This document shows positions 17,483 through 25,588 of a stretch of DNA of 52,936 nt, piece by piece. The notes below the pieces were generated by a model. It made no database searches. It saw only the letters and a list, made by a program, of their open reading frames with translations, and was not told the origin of the DNA. Position numbers and translations under genes: made by a program. Source of the DNA: UBA2365 sp964594045 (GTDB lineage Bacteria; Bacteroidota; Bacteroidia; Chitinophagales; Saprospiraceae); NCBI GenBank assembly GCA_964594045.1, contig CAZQKR010000027.1:1-52936 (forward strand), in the 5' to 3' direction. How positions within the stretch are numbered: position 1 is the first letter of the stretch; the number at the start of each line of letters is the position of its first letter.

Positions 17483-17999
17483 ATTTGACTGTTTGATCGG
17501 TTTAGGATCCAATGTTGGATGTAAAGCAGAGTATATCCATAAAGCAGTGGAAGGTATGTCGCGCTGTGGCAAAATTGAACATATTTCACCATTGTATCAA
17601 ACACAGCCGTGGGGAAATGAGGATCAGGACTATTTCGTCAATGCCGTATTGTGCATTCAGACTTCAATGAGTCCATGGACACTGCTTAAGGAGTTGGAAC
17701 TGATCGAAAATCAAATCGGTAAAGAAAAAAAGGAACATTGGGGACCAAGAAGGATCGATCTAGACATTTTATATTTTGGACAGAAAATCATTTTTGAGAA
17801 ATCGCTGATAATTCCTCATCCTTTTCTTCATTTGCGTAATTTTGTGCTTGTTCCCATGCGGGAAATTGCAGCTGAATATTTGCATCCCGTTCTGAAGAAA
17901 ACTACAACTGAATTACTAAACGCATGTTCTGATACTTCCAGGGTAGAATTGTACCCATCTAAAAATGAATATGCAGGCAACGATATGAATTTATTTTAG
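17469..17999 (+). CDS. folK: 2-amino-4-hydroxy-6-hydroxymethyldihydropteridine pyrophosphokinase
   Basis: A ~176-residue folate biosynthesis enzyme that transfers pyrophosphate from ATP to 6-hydroxymethyl-dihydropterin. It contains the N-terminal 'GLGSNVG' (11-17), 'YQTQPWG', and the Mg-binding motif 'GPRRIDLDIL' with Asp97 and Asp99. The frame is open from 17439, but the ATG at 17469 starts near the conserved core and gives a 14-base overlap with the symporter gene. The following deoxynucleoside kinase begins 22 bases after the stop. Folate supply relates it to thyA, some 3 kb away on the other strand. Confidence 0.95.
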   Translation: MLQREFDCLIGLGSNVGCKAEYIHKAVEGMSRCGKIEHISPLYQTQPWGNEDQDYFVNAVLCIQTSMSPWTLLKELELIENQIGKEKKEHWGPRRIDLDILYFGQKIIFEKSLIIPHPFLHLRNFVLVPMREIAAEYLHPVLKKTTTELLNACSDTSRVELYPSKNEYAGNDMNLF

Positions 18000-18021
18000 A
18001 AAATGATGCAATTGCCATAAA

Positions 18022-18678
18022 ATGTCAGAATTACATTTTCCTTATCAATATATCTGTATAGAAGGCAATATCGGAACCGGTAAAACTTCCTTTACACGTC
18101 TGATGGAAAAGGAATACAACTGCCGGCTGATCCTGGAAGAATTCAGCGAAAATCCTTTTTTGCCTTATTTTTATGAAGATCCGGAAAGATTCGCATTTAC
18201 AGTTGAATTGTTTTTCATGACCGAACGATATAAGCAAATGGAAAAGAACCTGATCTCTCAAAGGGATCTGTTCTCACCTTTCACGCTTTCTGACTACACT
18301 TTTGTCAAAACCCTGATCTTTGCCCGGAAAAACCTCAAAAGCGAAGAGTTCAAATTATTCCAGCAGCTTTTCCAAACCCTTCAAAACAACTTTCCAAACC
18401 CGGATCTACTCGTTTACCTGCACAGAAATGTAGATATTCTATTACAAAATATCAAAAAAAGAGGCCGGGAATATGAAGTGTACATCACCAGGGAATATCT
18501 GTACAATATTCAGGATTCCTACTTCGATTATTTCCGGAATATCGTCAGTTTCCCTGTTCTGATCATCGATGTCAATGACCTCGATTTTCTGAAAGAAAAA
18601 AATTACTATGAGATCATCAAATCGCTGATCGCCAAAAAATACAATCCCGGAGTTCACCGTGTTAGCCTTCATGTTTAA
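18022..18678 (+). CDS. Deoxynucleoside kinase
   Basis: A 218-residue kinase of the dNK/dGK/dAK family that phosphorylates deoxynucleosides in the salvage pathway. The P-loop is GNIGTGKTS at 15-23. The substrate-pocket stretch 'EEFSENPFL' and the 'ERYKQM' helix follow; 'FSPFTLSDYTFVKTLIFARKNL' is the DRS-region equivalent, with S-D-Y in place of the D-R-S seen in many family members. The C-terminal lid 'IKKRGREYEVYITREYL' is rich in arginine. It sits between folK and an SDR gene with short gaps (22 and 17 bases), in keeping with one transcript. Base specificity (dA, dG or dC) cannot be told from the sequence by eye. Confidence 0.9.
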   Translation: MSELHFPYQYICIEGNIGTGKTSFTRLMEKEYNCRLILEEFSENPFLPYFYEDPERFAFTVELFFMTERYKQMEKNLISQRDLFSPFTLSDYTFVKTLIFARKNLKSEEFKLFQQLFQTLQNNFPNPDLLVYLHRNVDILLQNIKKRGREYEVYITREYLYNIQDSYFDYFRNIVSFPVLIIDVNDLDFLKEKNYYEIIKSLIAKKYNPGVHRVSLHV

Positions 18679-18695
18679 ATCAAAATACGCATCAA

Positions 18696-19454
18696 ATGGA
18701 CTTCAATAACAAAGTTGTACTGATCACCGGAGCATCACGAGGCATCGGTAAATCTCTGGCCATCGCTTTTGCCGATAAAAACGCGAGGGTCGTCCTGAAT
18801 TACAAAGAAAATGAACAGGGGGCCATATCAGCGCTGTCTGCCATGAAGGCTGAAAACCATATGTTATTCAAAGCCGACCTTTCCCAGCCCACTCAAATAG
18901 AAGAGATGGTCAATTCAGTGATCCAAAAATATGGCCGTATCGATGTACTGGTCAATAATGCTGGTATCAGCAAGATCCACGAGATTGACAAAGTTTCCTT
19001 CGCTGAATGGCAAATTGCCTGGGAGGACATCATAAGAACAAATCTTACCGCTGTTGCCCATACCTGTTACCTCGTTGCCCAACATATGATCAGCGCAGGA
19101 GGTGGTCGCATCATCAACGTGGGATCAAGAGGCGCTTTCAGGGGAGAACCTACACAACCGGCCTATGGTGCAAGCAAAGCAGGTTTGCATGCACTCAGCC
19201 AGTCTTTGGCTAAACAACTGGGAAAATATCAAATTTTTGTCAATGCAATCGCTCCGGGATGGGTGGAAACAGATATGGCCACTGCCTTCCTCAAGGATGA
19301 AGAAAAAGCATCGATCATTGCAGATACAGCTTTGGGAAGGCTGATCAGGCCGGAAGAGATCGCAGCTGCAGTGCTTTTCCTGGCTTCTGACGATGCTGCA
19401 GGCACCACAGGCGCTATACTGGATATGAACGGTGCTTCATACCTGAGAACTTGA
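18696..19454 (+). CDS. Short-chain dehydrogenase/reductase (FabG-like)
   Basis: A 252-residue NAD(P)-dependent oxidoreductase. The nucleotide-binding loop is TGASRGIG (~11-18), the adenine-site 'NNAG' is near residue 87, and the catalytic triad is Ser144, Tyr157 and Lys161 (YGASK). 'APGWVETDMA' and 'FLASDDAAGTTGAILDMNG' match the classical FabG-type C-terminus. The substrate could be a 3-oxoacyl-ACP, but many SDRs look the same, so no symbol is given. It is the last gene of the plus-strand run that begins with the alanine symporter. Confidence 0.88.
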   Translation: MDFNNKVVLITGASRGIGKSLAIAFADKNARVVLNYKENEQGAISALSAMKAENHMLFKADLSQPTQIEEMVNSVIQKYGRIDVLVNNAGISKIHEIDKVSFAEWQIAWEDIIRTNLTAVAHTCYLVAQHMISAGGGRIINVGSRGAFRGEPTQPAYGASKAGLHALSQSLAKQLGKYQIFVNAIAPGWVETDMATAFLKDEEKASIIADTALGRLIRPEEIAAAVLFLASDDAAGTTGAILDMNGASYLRT

Positions 19455-19752
19455 TTTTCTCTTAATACTCTAAAAAATCTTGTCTGGTAGAATACGGCCT
19501 AAATAATAAAGTTGTTTAAAAATATCCTGATTCTGCTTACAAATGATTGAGATCCAACTGTTTTAAATTTTTTGGATTCCATTTATTCCAGTGAGAAATC
19601 CATAAAAAGTTTGCTGTATTTTGTTCCCAACCCTTCAATTCCTATTACCTCCATGGAATATCCACCATATTTTCAACTGTCATGAACGGTCACCATTTGA
19701 GAGAGCAACATATTTTTTAAACAACTTCAACCCGAGATTATGCTCTTTCCTG
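19455..19752. other. Intergenic stretch, nothing recognised
   Basis: About 300 bases between the convergent SDR and DUF6249 genes. It is AT-rich. I see no credible gene, strong hairpin terminator or repeat in it. Confidence 0.5.
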
Positions 19753-20103
19753 TTATGGTTTATCCATATTCTTAGTCATAAAATACCCAACCAGTAAACC
19801 GATGCCAGTAGTCAGGAAAACCGATGCGGCATATCCGGCATCACCCATAATGGTGAATTTCTCTAGCAAACTCCCGAAAATGATCCCAAAACCCACACCT
19901 ATGCAGATCATAGCAATATTGAGGATCAGTATTTTCCAGACAGATATTGATCTTGATCTTGGAGACTTTGGGGTGAAAAAAATACTGGCATCAACACCTT
20001 TTTCGATCAATGCAATCCTTTCTTTATGTCTGGTTGAAAAATACAGATAGCTAATCCCAAAAATGACGGTGAAAAAACTCAATGATACAATTGCTCCTTC
20101 CAT
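19753..20103 (-). CDS. DUF6249-type small membrane protein
   Basis: A ~116-residue membrane protein with three hydrophobic segments: ~4-18 ('VSLSFFTVIFGISYLYF'), ~53-75 ('ILILNIAMICIGVGFGIIFG') and ~87-108 ('AASVFLTTGIGLLVGYF'). Between the first and second span lies 'RHKERIALIEKGVDASIFF', the signature of the DUF6249 family common in Bacteroidota. Its function is unknown; homologues often sit near ECF sigma factors, but none is seen here. The frame is open to an ATG at 20148, but the ATG at 20101-20103 (MEGAIV) starts directly at the first span. Confidence 0.75.
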   Translation of the reverse strand: MEGAIVSLSFFTVIFGISYLYFSTRHKERIALIEKGVDASIFFTPKSPRSRSISVWKILILNIAMICIGVGFGIIFGSLLEKFTIMGDAGYAASVFLTTGIGLLVGYFMTKNMDKP

Positions 20104-20419
20104 TTTGATTATCTTTTTATTAATTAATTTTTCTCCTTTGACCACCATTTACCCGGACAGGTTACAGATATCTGCACATTTCTTTTTGTTAACTGAAAAA
20201 TACTTCTAAAGGAAAAAAATGAATCAATCGGGTTAAATGTCACACTCAAAATCATCTTGATTCAAGGATCATTTTTCACCATTCAAACCAGGTCTGAATA
20301 TTACCCATTCAGCTTTGATGCCCAGATGATCTCAGGCAGACAAAATCACAATGAACCAGGTCGATTGGGCCGAGACAACAATTAAAATCAGGAAAGTATT
20401 ATTTGTTAAAATTCGCTAA
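20104..20419. other. Intergenic stretch, nothing recognised
   Basis: About 300 bases between the GH3 gene and the DUF6249 gene, both on the minus strand. I find no convincing promoter element, hairpin, repeat or small gene here. Confidence 0.5.
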
Positions 20420-23119
20420 CTAATCCTGCCCCTTCGCTTGATATTGTTTTAAAACCTGTAGCAAAACTTTCTGCCTGATATCCGCCGAGGATGCACCGAT
20501 CATGATCCTGAAATCACCTGGTTCAACGATTTTTTCAAGATTCTCATCCAGCATGGACAACATTTCAGTATCAATTTTGAATCTAACCAGCTTGCTTTCA
20601 CCCGGCAACAAGTGAATTCTCTCAAATCCTTTTAATTCCATTACCGGTCGGGCAACAGATGCCAGTTCGTCACGGATATACATCTGGATCACCTCATCTC
20701 CGGGACTGGTTCCAATGTTGCGGACTTTGATGCTGACTGAAGTGTGCTCACCTGGCAAAATACTGTCTTTTTCAAGGCGGATGTCCGTATATTCAAAATC
20801 TGTGTAACTCAACCCATAACCAAACGGGAATAGTGGTTTTCCGGTCAGATTGACGTAATCATCGCCTCTTCCGGTAGGCTTGTGATTGTACACCAATGGC
20901 AATTGTCCTTCATGCACCGGCCAACTTATTGGCAATCGTCCTGCTGGATTGTAATCACCAAAAATAACTTCAGCAACTGCCTGGCCACCCAATTCTCCGG
21001 GATACCATGCCATGATGATAGCGGCTGCACCTTCCATCCATTCTGTCATGGTAACAGCGCTACCTCCTGTCAGGATCACCACAACCGGCGTTCCTGTTGC
21101 AGCAACCCGCCTGATCAGCTCTTCCTGCCTGCCCGGCAAATTTAATCTGGCCCTGTCCTGGAATTCGCCTTCTATAATTCCGACGGCGATTATAGCTACA
21201 TCGCTGTTTTTCGCAAGGTCAACTGCCTTTTGAAAGGATATATCTTCATTTTCTACTCCCATATTCCAGATCAGGCTGAACCAGGCATTATCCACGGGTT
21301 CAAAAAATTCGATTTTTACTGCATAAGTCCTGTTTTGTTGGAAAGGAAAATCCACCGTTTTGACCGACTTACTCTTTTTTACCCAGTTGTCAAGAATCAA
21401 TTGATCATCCAAATAGATCCGGTATCCGTCACTTCCGTCAACACCGATTTTATACGTTCCGGATTCAGGAGCAGTGAGTTGGCCGGTCCATCTGACACTG
21501 TAGAAGTTACTGCCCAGTTTTTCCGGATCTGGTGAGAATAAGGTCCACCTGAAGTCAATTTTTTCATCAATCCGGACAAATGCCGGTTGACCCTCAAGCG
21601 AAATATTACTGTAATACTCACCCTTCAGACCAGTTTGTTTTTTGCCATCAGAAATATGAGAAAAAGCAGCGGAAGGGATCACCAAAAATTCTTTGATTTC
21701 ACGGTCGCACCCTTTTTCAAATTCGATACGGCAATTCTCACCGGCAATTTCTCTGATACCTTCCAGAATACTGACCGGATCGTCACCCGGACCACTGTAG
21801 CCGCCTAATCTTGGTTCGGCTGCATCCGGACCGATCACGGCAATTTTATTTGTTTTTTTGGAAACCGGAAGAATTTTCTGATCGTTTTTAAGTAATACAA
21901 TGGATTCCAATGCTGCTTTTTTGGCCAGGATTTTATGGTTTTCTTGTCCATTCCAGAAACTTGCCTGAGCAGGATCGACATACGGATCATCAAAAAGACC
22001 GAGTTCAAATTTTGCTTTGAGAACACGGGCCACCGCATCATCTGCTCTTTCCTTATTGATGCTTCCATTCAAAAAAGGAGGCTGGAATAAGGTATAATGG
22101 TCATAACTTGTCTGAAAAATCACATCCAAACCAGCTTCAATCGATTTTATTGTAGCTTCAGGATAATCTTTGGCAGTCATGTGCAACACATTGGCTCCAC
22201 CGGTTCCGCCTGCATCAGAAATGACAAATCCGTCAAAGTTCCATTCTTTTTTGAGGACTTCGTTGAGTAAAAAACTGCTGGCCGTGCAGGGTGTTCCGTC
22301 GTATGAATTGTAGGCAGTCATCACAGATCGTGAACCGCCTCGCCGGAAACAGGCTTCAAAAGGAGGTAGATACAACTCCCGCAGCAAACGTTCGTTCCAG
22401 TGGATCGGGTAACTGTCACGTCCACCGTCACCCACATTGGCAACATAATGCTTTGGAGTGGTGATCACACCATTTTTTTCAAAAGCCGATACATAAGCAA
22501 CTCCCATCTGAGATGCCAAAAACGGATCTTCACCATAGGTTTCTTCTGTGCGACCCCATCTGACATCACTGGCTAAGTTAACCACCGGAGAAAGGATCTG
22601 CCTGATACCGCGGGATTTGCATTCATTTGCAATGGCTGTTGCAACTTCGTGCATAAGTCCGGGATTAAAAGTGGCAGCCAGGCCTATTGATTGTGGAAAA
22701 ACCGTTGCGCCATCCCGTACCAGACCATGCAATGCTTCGTCAAAAGGAATGATGGGAATGCCCAAACGGCTTTTTTCAGTGAACCATTTTTGCATTTCAT
22801 TGATCATCTTTGCTGTGTTGGAAGCATTTTCTCCGGGCGCATATTTCAGCAATTGCTGGGCAGCATCATCACCGTGACCGAGTGTATTGACCTGAAAACC
22901 AAAAATTCCATGCTGATATTTTTCCCTGTCTTCACCAAGGTTACCCGGAATCATGAACAGTTGCCAGAATTTTTCTTCCGGTGTCATCCGTGGCAACAAA
23001 TCATTTACTCTTTCTTCTACCGGCAGATCAGGGTTTTTATAAGGCTGAGCCAAAGAAAATTTGGTAAATAAAATACCGGTCAGGAAAAGTAGCGCTATTT
23101 TTTTGTCAATGTATTTCAC
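20420..23119 (-). CDS. Glycoside hydrolase family 3 beta-glucosidase with PA14 domain
   Basis: An 899-residue secreted enzyme. A signal peptide ends at SLAQ (~25). The GH3 N-terminal barrel (~30-390) includes 'PFDEALHG', 'RWGRTEETYGEDP', 'TTPKHYVAN' and the nucleophile Asp302 in 'GFVISDAGG'. The GH3 C-terminal domain begins near 405 and is interrupted by a PA14 domain (~497-620, 'GLKGEYYSN' to 'FSLIWN'), then resumes at 'ISFQKAVDLAKNSDVAIIAVG' and 'PGRQEEL'. A fibronectin-III-like domain ends the protein. GH3-PA14 enzymes remove terminal beta-glucosyl or related residues. The start is a GTG at 23117-23119; no in-frame ATG precedes the signal peptide. It is the last gene of the minus-strand glycan locus and is separated from the DUF4838 gene by a repeat-rich gap. 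Confidence 0.93.
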   Translation of the reverse strand: MKYIDKKIALLFLTGILFTKFSLAQPYKNPDLPVEERVNDLLPRMTPEEKFWQLFMIPGNLGEDREKYQHGIFGFQVNTLGHGDDAAQQLLKYAPGENASNTAKMINEMQKWFTEKSRLGIPIIPFDEALHGLVRDGATVFPQSIGLAATFNPGLMHEVATAIANECKSRGIRQILSPVVNLASDVRWGRTEETYGEDPFLASQMGVAYVSAFEKNGVITTPKHYVANVGDGGRDSYPIHWNERLLRELYLPPFEACFRRGGSRSVMTAYNSYDGTPCTASSFLLNEVLKKEWNFDGFVISDAGGTGGANVLHMTAKDYPEATIKSIEAGLDVIFQTSYDHYTLFQPPFLNGSINKERADDAVARVLKAKFELGLFDDPYVDPAQASFWNGQENHKILAKKAALESIVLLKNDQKILPVSKKTNKIAVIGPDAAEPRLGGYSGPGDDPVSILEGIREIAGENCRIEFEKGCDREIKEFLVIPSAAFSHISDGKKQTGLKGEYYSNISLEGQPAFVRIDEKIDFRWTLFSPDPEKLGSNFYSVRWTGQLTAPESGTYKIGVDGSDGYRIYLDDQLILDNWVKKSKSVKTVDFPFQQNRTYAVKIEFFEPVDNAWFSLIWNMGVENEDISFQKAVDLAKNSDVAIIAVGIIEGEFQDRARLNLPGRQEELIRRVAATGTPVVVILTGGSAVTMTEWMEGAAAIIMAWYPGELGGQAVAEVIFGDYNPAGRLPISWPVHEGQLPLVYNHKPTGRGDDYVNLTGKPLFPFGYGLSYTDFEYTDIRLEKDSILPGEHTSVSIKVRNIGTSPGDEVIQMYIRDELASVARPVMELKGFERIHLLPGESKLVRFKIDTEMLSMLDENLEKIVEPGDFRIMIGASSADIRQKVLLQVLKQYQAKGQD

Positions 23120-23120
23120 T

Positions 23121-23210
23121 TGGAAAATTGTTGAGTTGTTTATTTGTTTATTTGTTCAGTTGTTTAATCGTTTATTTGTTGAATTGTTGAGTTGTTGAGT
23201 TGTTTATTTG
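23121..23210. repeat. Degenerate TTGTT/TTTATTTG low-complexity tract
   Basis: About 90 bases made of short variants of TTGTTGAGTTG and TTTATTTGTTTA in near-tandem order. It lies just upstream of the GH3 start codon, on the coding strand reading as AACAA-rich. Similar low-complexity DNA recurs at 28676-28914. Confidence 0.7.
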
Positions 23211-23294
23211 TCGCAGATCCTGACATTTATCGTCGGGGTCGCAGATCCCGATATTCATCGTCAGGGTCGAAGATCCCGACATTCATCGTCGACG
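23211..23294. repeat. Three tandem copies of a 28-bp unit
   Basis: Units at 23211-23238, 23239-23266 and 23267-23294 share TCG-[CA]-AGATCC-[TC]-GA-x-ATT-x-ATCGTC. Each copy differs from the others by only a few bases. There are no spacers between units, so this is a minisatellite and not a CRISPR array. The phase of the unit boundaries is arbitrary. Confidence 0.85.
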
Positions 23295-23339
23295 ATTGAA
23301 TCCTCGAATTTTCGAATTTTCAAATCTTCAAATCCGGAA

Positions 23340-25565
23340 TTATCTCACAACAATCTCATCCACAAATACCCATGAACCGCCGCCGGCGGACGGATGCCAG
23401 TCGAAGAGCTTTTTGGTTCCTTTAACTACAAATTTAATATATCTGAAAGGTTTCCCATCCGGCTTAAAAACGAATATCCGGTTGACTTCTTCTTTTCTCT
23501 GATCTCCGTCAACCACAATTTTGCCTGCAAAAGTAAAGTCCTGACCATTATCGGAAAGGTAACAACTCACAGACAAAGGGTGCAGTATCCAGCTTTTCGG
23601 ATCGTACAAGGTACTGATCTCTATGGAGTTGGCCTTTATATCTTTTTCCAGGTCCAGCAAAAGGGTAAAATCCTTTGCCTCCCAACCCAGCCAATGAACT
23701 TTATAGTCATTTGCACCCCGAACTCCATTGGTCAGCAGTTCCGGATCGCCATCGCTGTATTTGGAAGCAGGCATTGGTTCAGCGATGACTTTTTTGCGGA
23801 ATGCGTGATTGCCCTCAACCTGAACATCGATAAATCGTTTAGTCGCTTTATAGTACTCCCCGACAGTCAGACCGGATTCATTTACAGGAGCTGCCTTAGA
23901 TTTTATACCTGTCTGATAAAAGGATTCGAGGGTCTGTAACATGTCTTTCCTGGCCATAAATTTTCCATTTTCCAGTTTGTACCAGCCTCGCGTACCGAAC
24001 ATGTCGCTTTTCCCGATCTCCATCATGGCATATTGCAAAGGCATACGGGCAGTCTGTACATGCAGCAGAAATGTTGGATGATCCGCAACTGCCTTCTCTG
24101 CTTCGTCAAAAAACCTGTTATAAGCTTCCATGTTTTTTGCAGATAGAAAAGTATGCTGATGGTTATTGGGTGGCCCGTAAATATCCAGCCATTCACCGGT
24201 TTTGAGTATTTCATTTTCCATTGTGTAGAGGTATTCCCGGATCCATTGGCCTGCAGGGCCATAATAGCCATCTGTAAATTCCCTGATGAGTTCCTTTACG
24301 TCTGCAGCCGGATTCCAGAGCAATTTGGACAGTAGATAAGATTTCAGTTCGGAGAATTCATGTGCATTGCCGGTATTGGTTTGCTGAAAATGTTCCCTGA
24401 TATTGTTTTCCGTAAAAAGCAGGATATTCGGTTGGAGCGTGTGGTAATTGGGAAATGGACTGATGCTGTGCGCAAAATCCACGGTATAATCCCACAGATA
24501 GATGTGATCCGTGATCTTTCCCCATTCAGCCATATCGGTCAGAAATGAGGCGCTTGTGGGGTCACTGGCGATGGGCTTGCTTCTGTTGAGTTCTATGGTA
24601 CACAACATGACCTGGACATTCTCCCGGGGCTTGGTTTTTTCAGGCGCTTTCCGGCTGTATTGGTAAGCGAGGGTTGAGATCACTTTATCCGGAAAAACTT
24701 CTGCCACACGGTTGACAAAGCGGACAATGGGACCCGCCGGGCTATCTTCTTCTTCGGTGATTTTACTGCAATGTTCGCAACGACAGTAAGAAAAATTGTC
24801 ATCCTGGCTGACAGACCAGATCAATTTGTCTGGTTGGAGCGCCATTTCTGTTTTAAGTTTTTGGATGACGAGGTCGAAAACTTCTTCATTGGACAGACAA
24901 AGCTGGTCGATGATGCGTTTGCCATTCATCCAGGCGAAGTATTCGGGATGAGGTTCGAAGTATTCCTTCCAGGGTATGAGTTTATTGAAAGTATGCACAT
25001 AATAACCTTTGGCAAATACATCATCGATGGTATGGAGCCGGTGAAAATCCCTGTAATCAGGATCCATGCTGAATTGTCCGTGCACATTGCGATAGGTATT
25101 TGGCGAGGAACCGGACAGATTGATGGAAGGCAAAATGATATCATTGGTAATTGGGATATGGACAAAATCAGGGCTGAAATAACGCACGCCCAGGTAGCGT
25201 TCCATCAATTCCGATACTCCGTAAATGCAGCCTTTGGTTTGTCCGCCCAGAATATAAAGGTGCTGTTTGTCCGTGAAAACCCGGAAGCTGTCACCTGAAT
25301 CAATTTCTTTTGATTCTGAGATAAATATGGATGGAATTTCTCCCGCTTTTTCCATCGAAACGATGGGCAACTGGCAACCGGAAATTTTAAAAATATGTTC
25401 CTGTAAAAATGCTGCTGCTCTTTTTTCTTCAGGTGACGGTTGGTTGGGTATGACAATCTGGTAATCGCTTTTTTGGTTGGTGACCAGTGAAAGGGTGGTT
25501 GTTAATTGAGCCTGCAAAGTAAATGCCTGAATCAGTAGCATTATTAGCAATAGATTTGTTTTCAT
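23340..25565 (-). CDS. DUF4838 protein, GH67-N-like, with F5/8-type C-terminal domain
   Basis: A 741-residue secreted protein. A signal peptide ends at LQAQ. The first ~140 residues resemble the N-terminal domain of GH67 alpha-glucuronidases ('EKRAAAFLQEHI', 'GGQTKGCIYGVSELMERYLGVRYFSP'). The DUF4838 core follows, with a Cys cluster C261/C263/C266 (YCRCEHC) that may bind metal. The C-terminal ~130 residues ('RGANDYKVHWLGWEAKDFTLLLDLEKDIKANSIEISTL') look like a discoidin/F5-8C carbohydrate-binding domain. DUF4838 proteins are frequent in polysaccharide loci but most are uncharacterised; a glycosidase role is inferred. The ATG at 25563-25565 gives a proper signal peptide and leaves 23 bases to the GH2 gene; a further in-frame ATG at 25592 would overlap it. 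Confidence 0.85.
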   Translation of the reverse strand: MKTNLLLIMLLIQAFTLQAQLTTTLSLVTNQKSDYQIVIPNQPSPEEKRAAAFLQEHIFKISGCQLPIVSMEKAGEIPSIFISESKEIDSGDSFRVFTDKQHLYILGGQTKGCIYGVSELMERYLGVRYFSPDFVHIPITNDIILPSINLSGSSPNTYRNVHGQFSMDPDYRDFHRLHTIDDVFAKGYYVHTFNKLIPWKEYFEPHPEYFAWMNGKRIIDQLCLSNEEVFDLVIQKLKTEMALQPDKLIWSVSQDDNFSYCRCEHCSKITEEEDSPAGPIVRFVNRVAEVFPDKVISTLAYQYSRKAPEKTKPRENVQVMLCTIELNRSKPIASDPTSASFLTDMAEWGKITDHIYLWDYTVDFAHSISPFPNYHTLQPNILLFTENNIREHFQQTNTGNAHEFSELKSYLLSKLLWNPAADVKELIREFTDGYYGPAGQWIREYLYTMENEILKTGEWLDIYGPPNNHQHTFLSAKNMEAYNRFFDEAEKAVADHPTFLLHVQTARMPLQYAMMEIGKSDMFGTRGWYKLENGKFMARKDMLQTLESFYQTGIKSKAAPVNESGLTVGEYYKATKRFIDVQVEGNHAFRKKVIAEPMPASKYSDGDPELLTNGVRGANDYKVHWLGWEAKDFTLLLDLEKDIKANSIEISTLYDPKSWILHPLSVSCYLSDNGQDFTFAGKIVVDGDQRKEEVNRIFVFKPDGKPFRYIKFVVKGTKKLFDWHPSAGGGSWVFVDEIVVR

Positions 25566-25588
25566 TTCAAAAAGTTGTGGTTTAAAAT

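Noticed and set aside
23211..23294. Possible CRISPR-like repeats
   Set aside because: The 28-bp units are directly adjacent with no spacers and no cas genes occur in the window.
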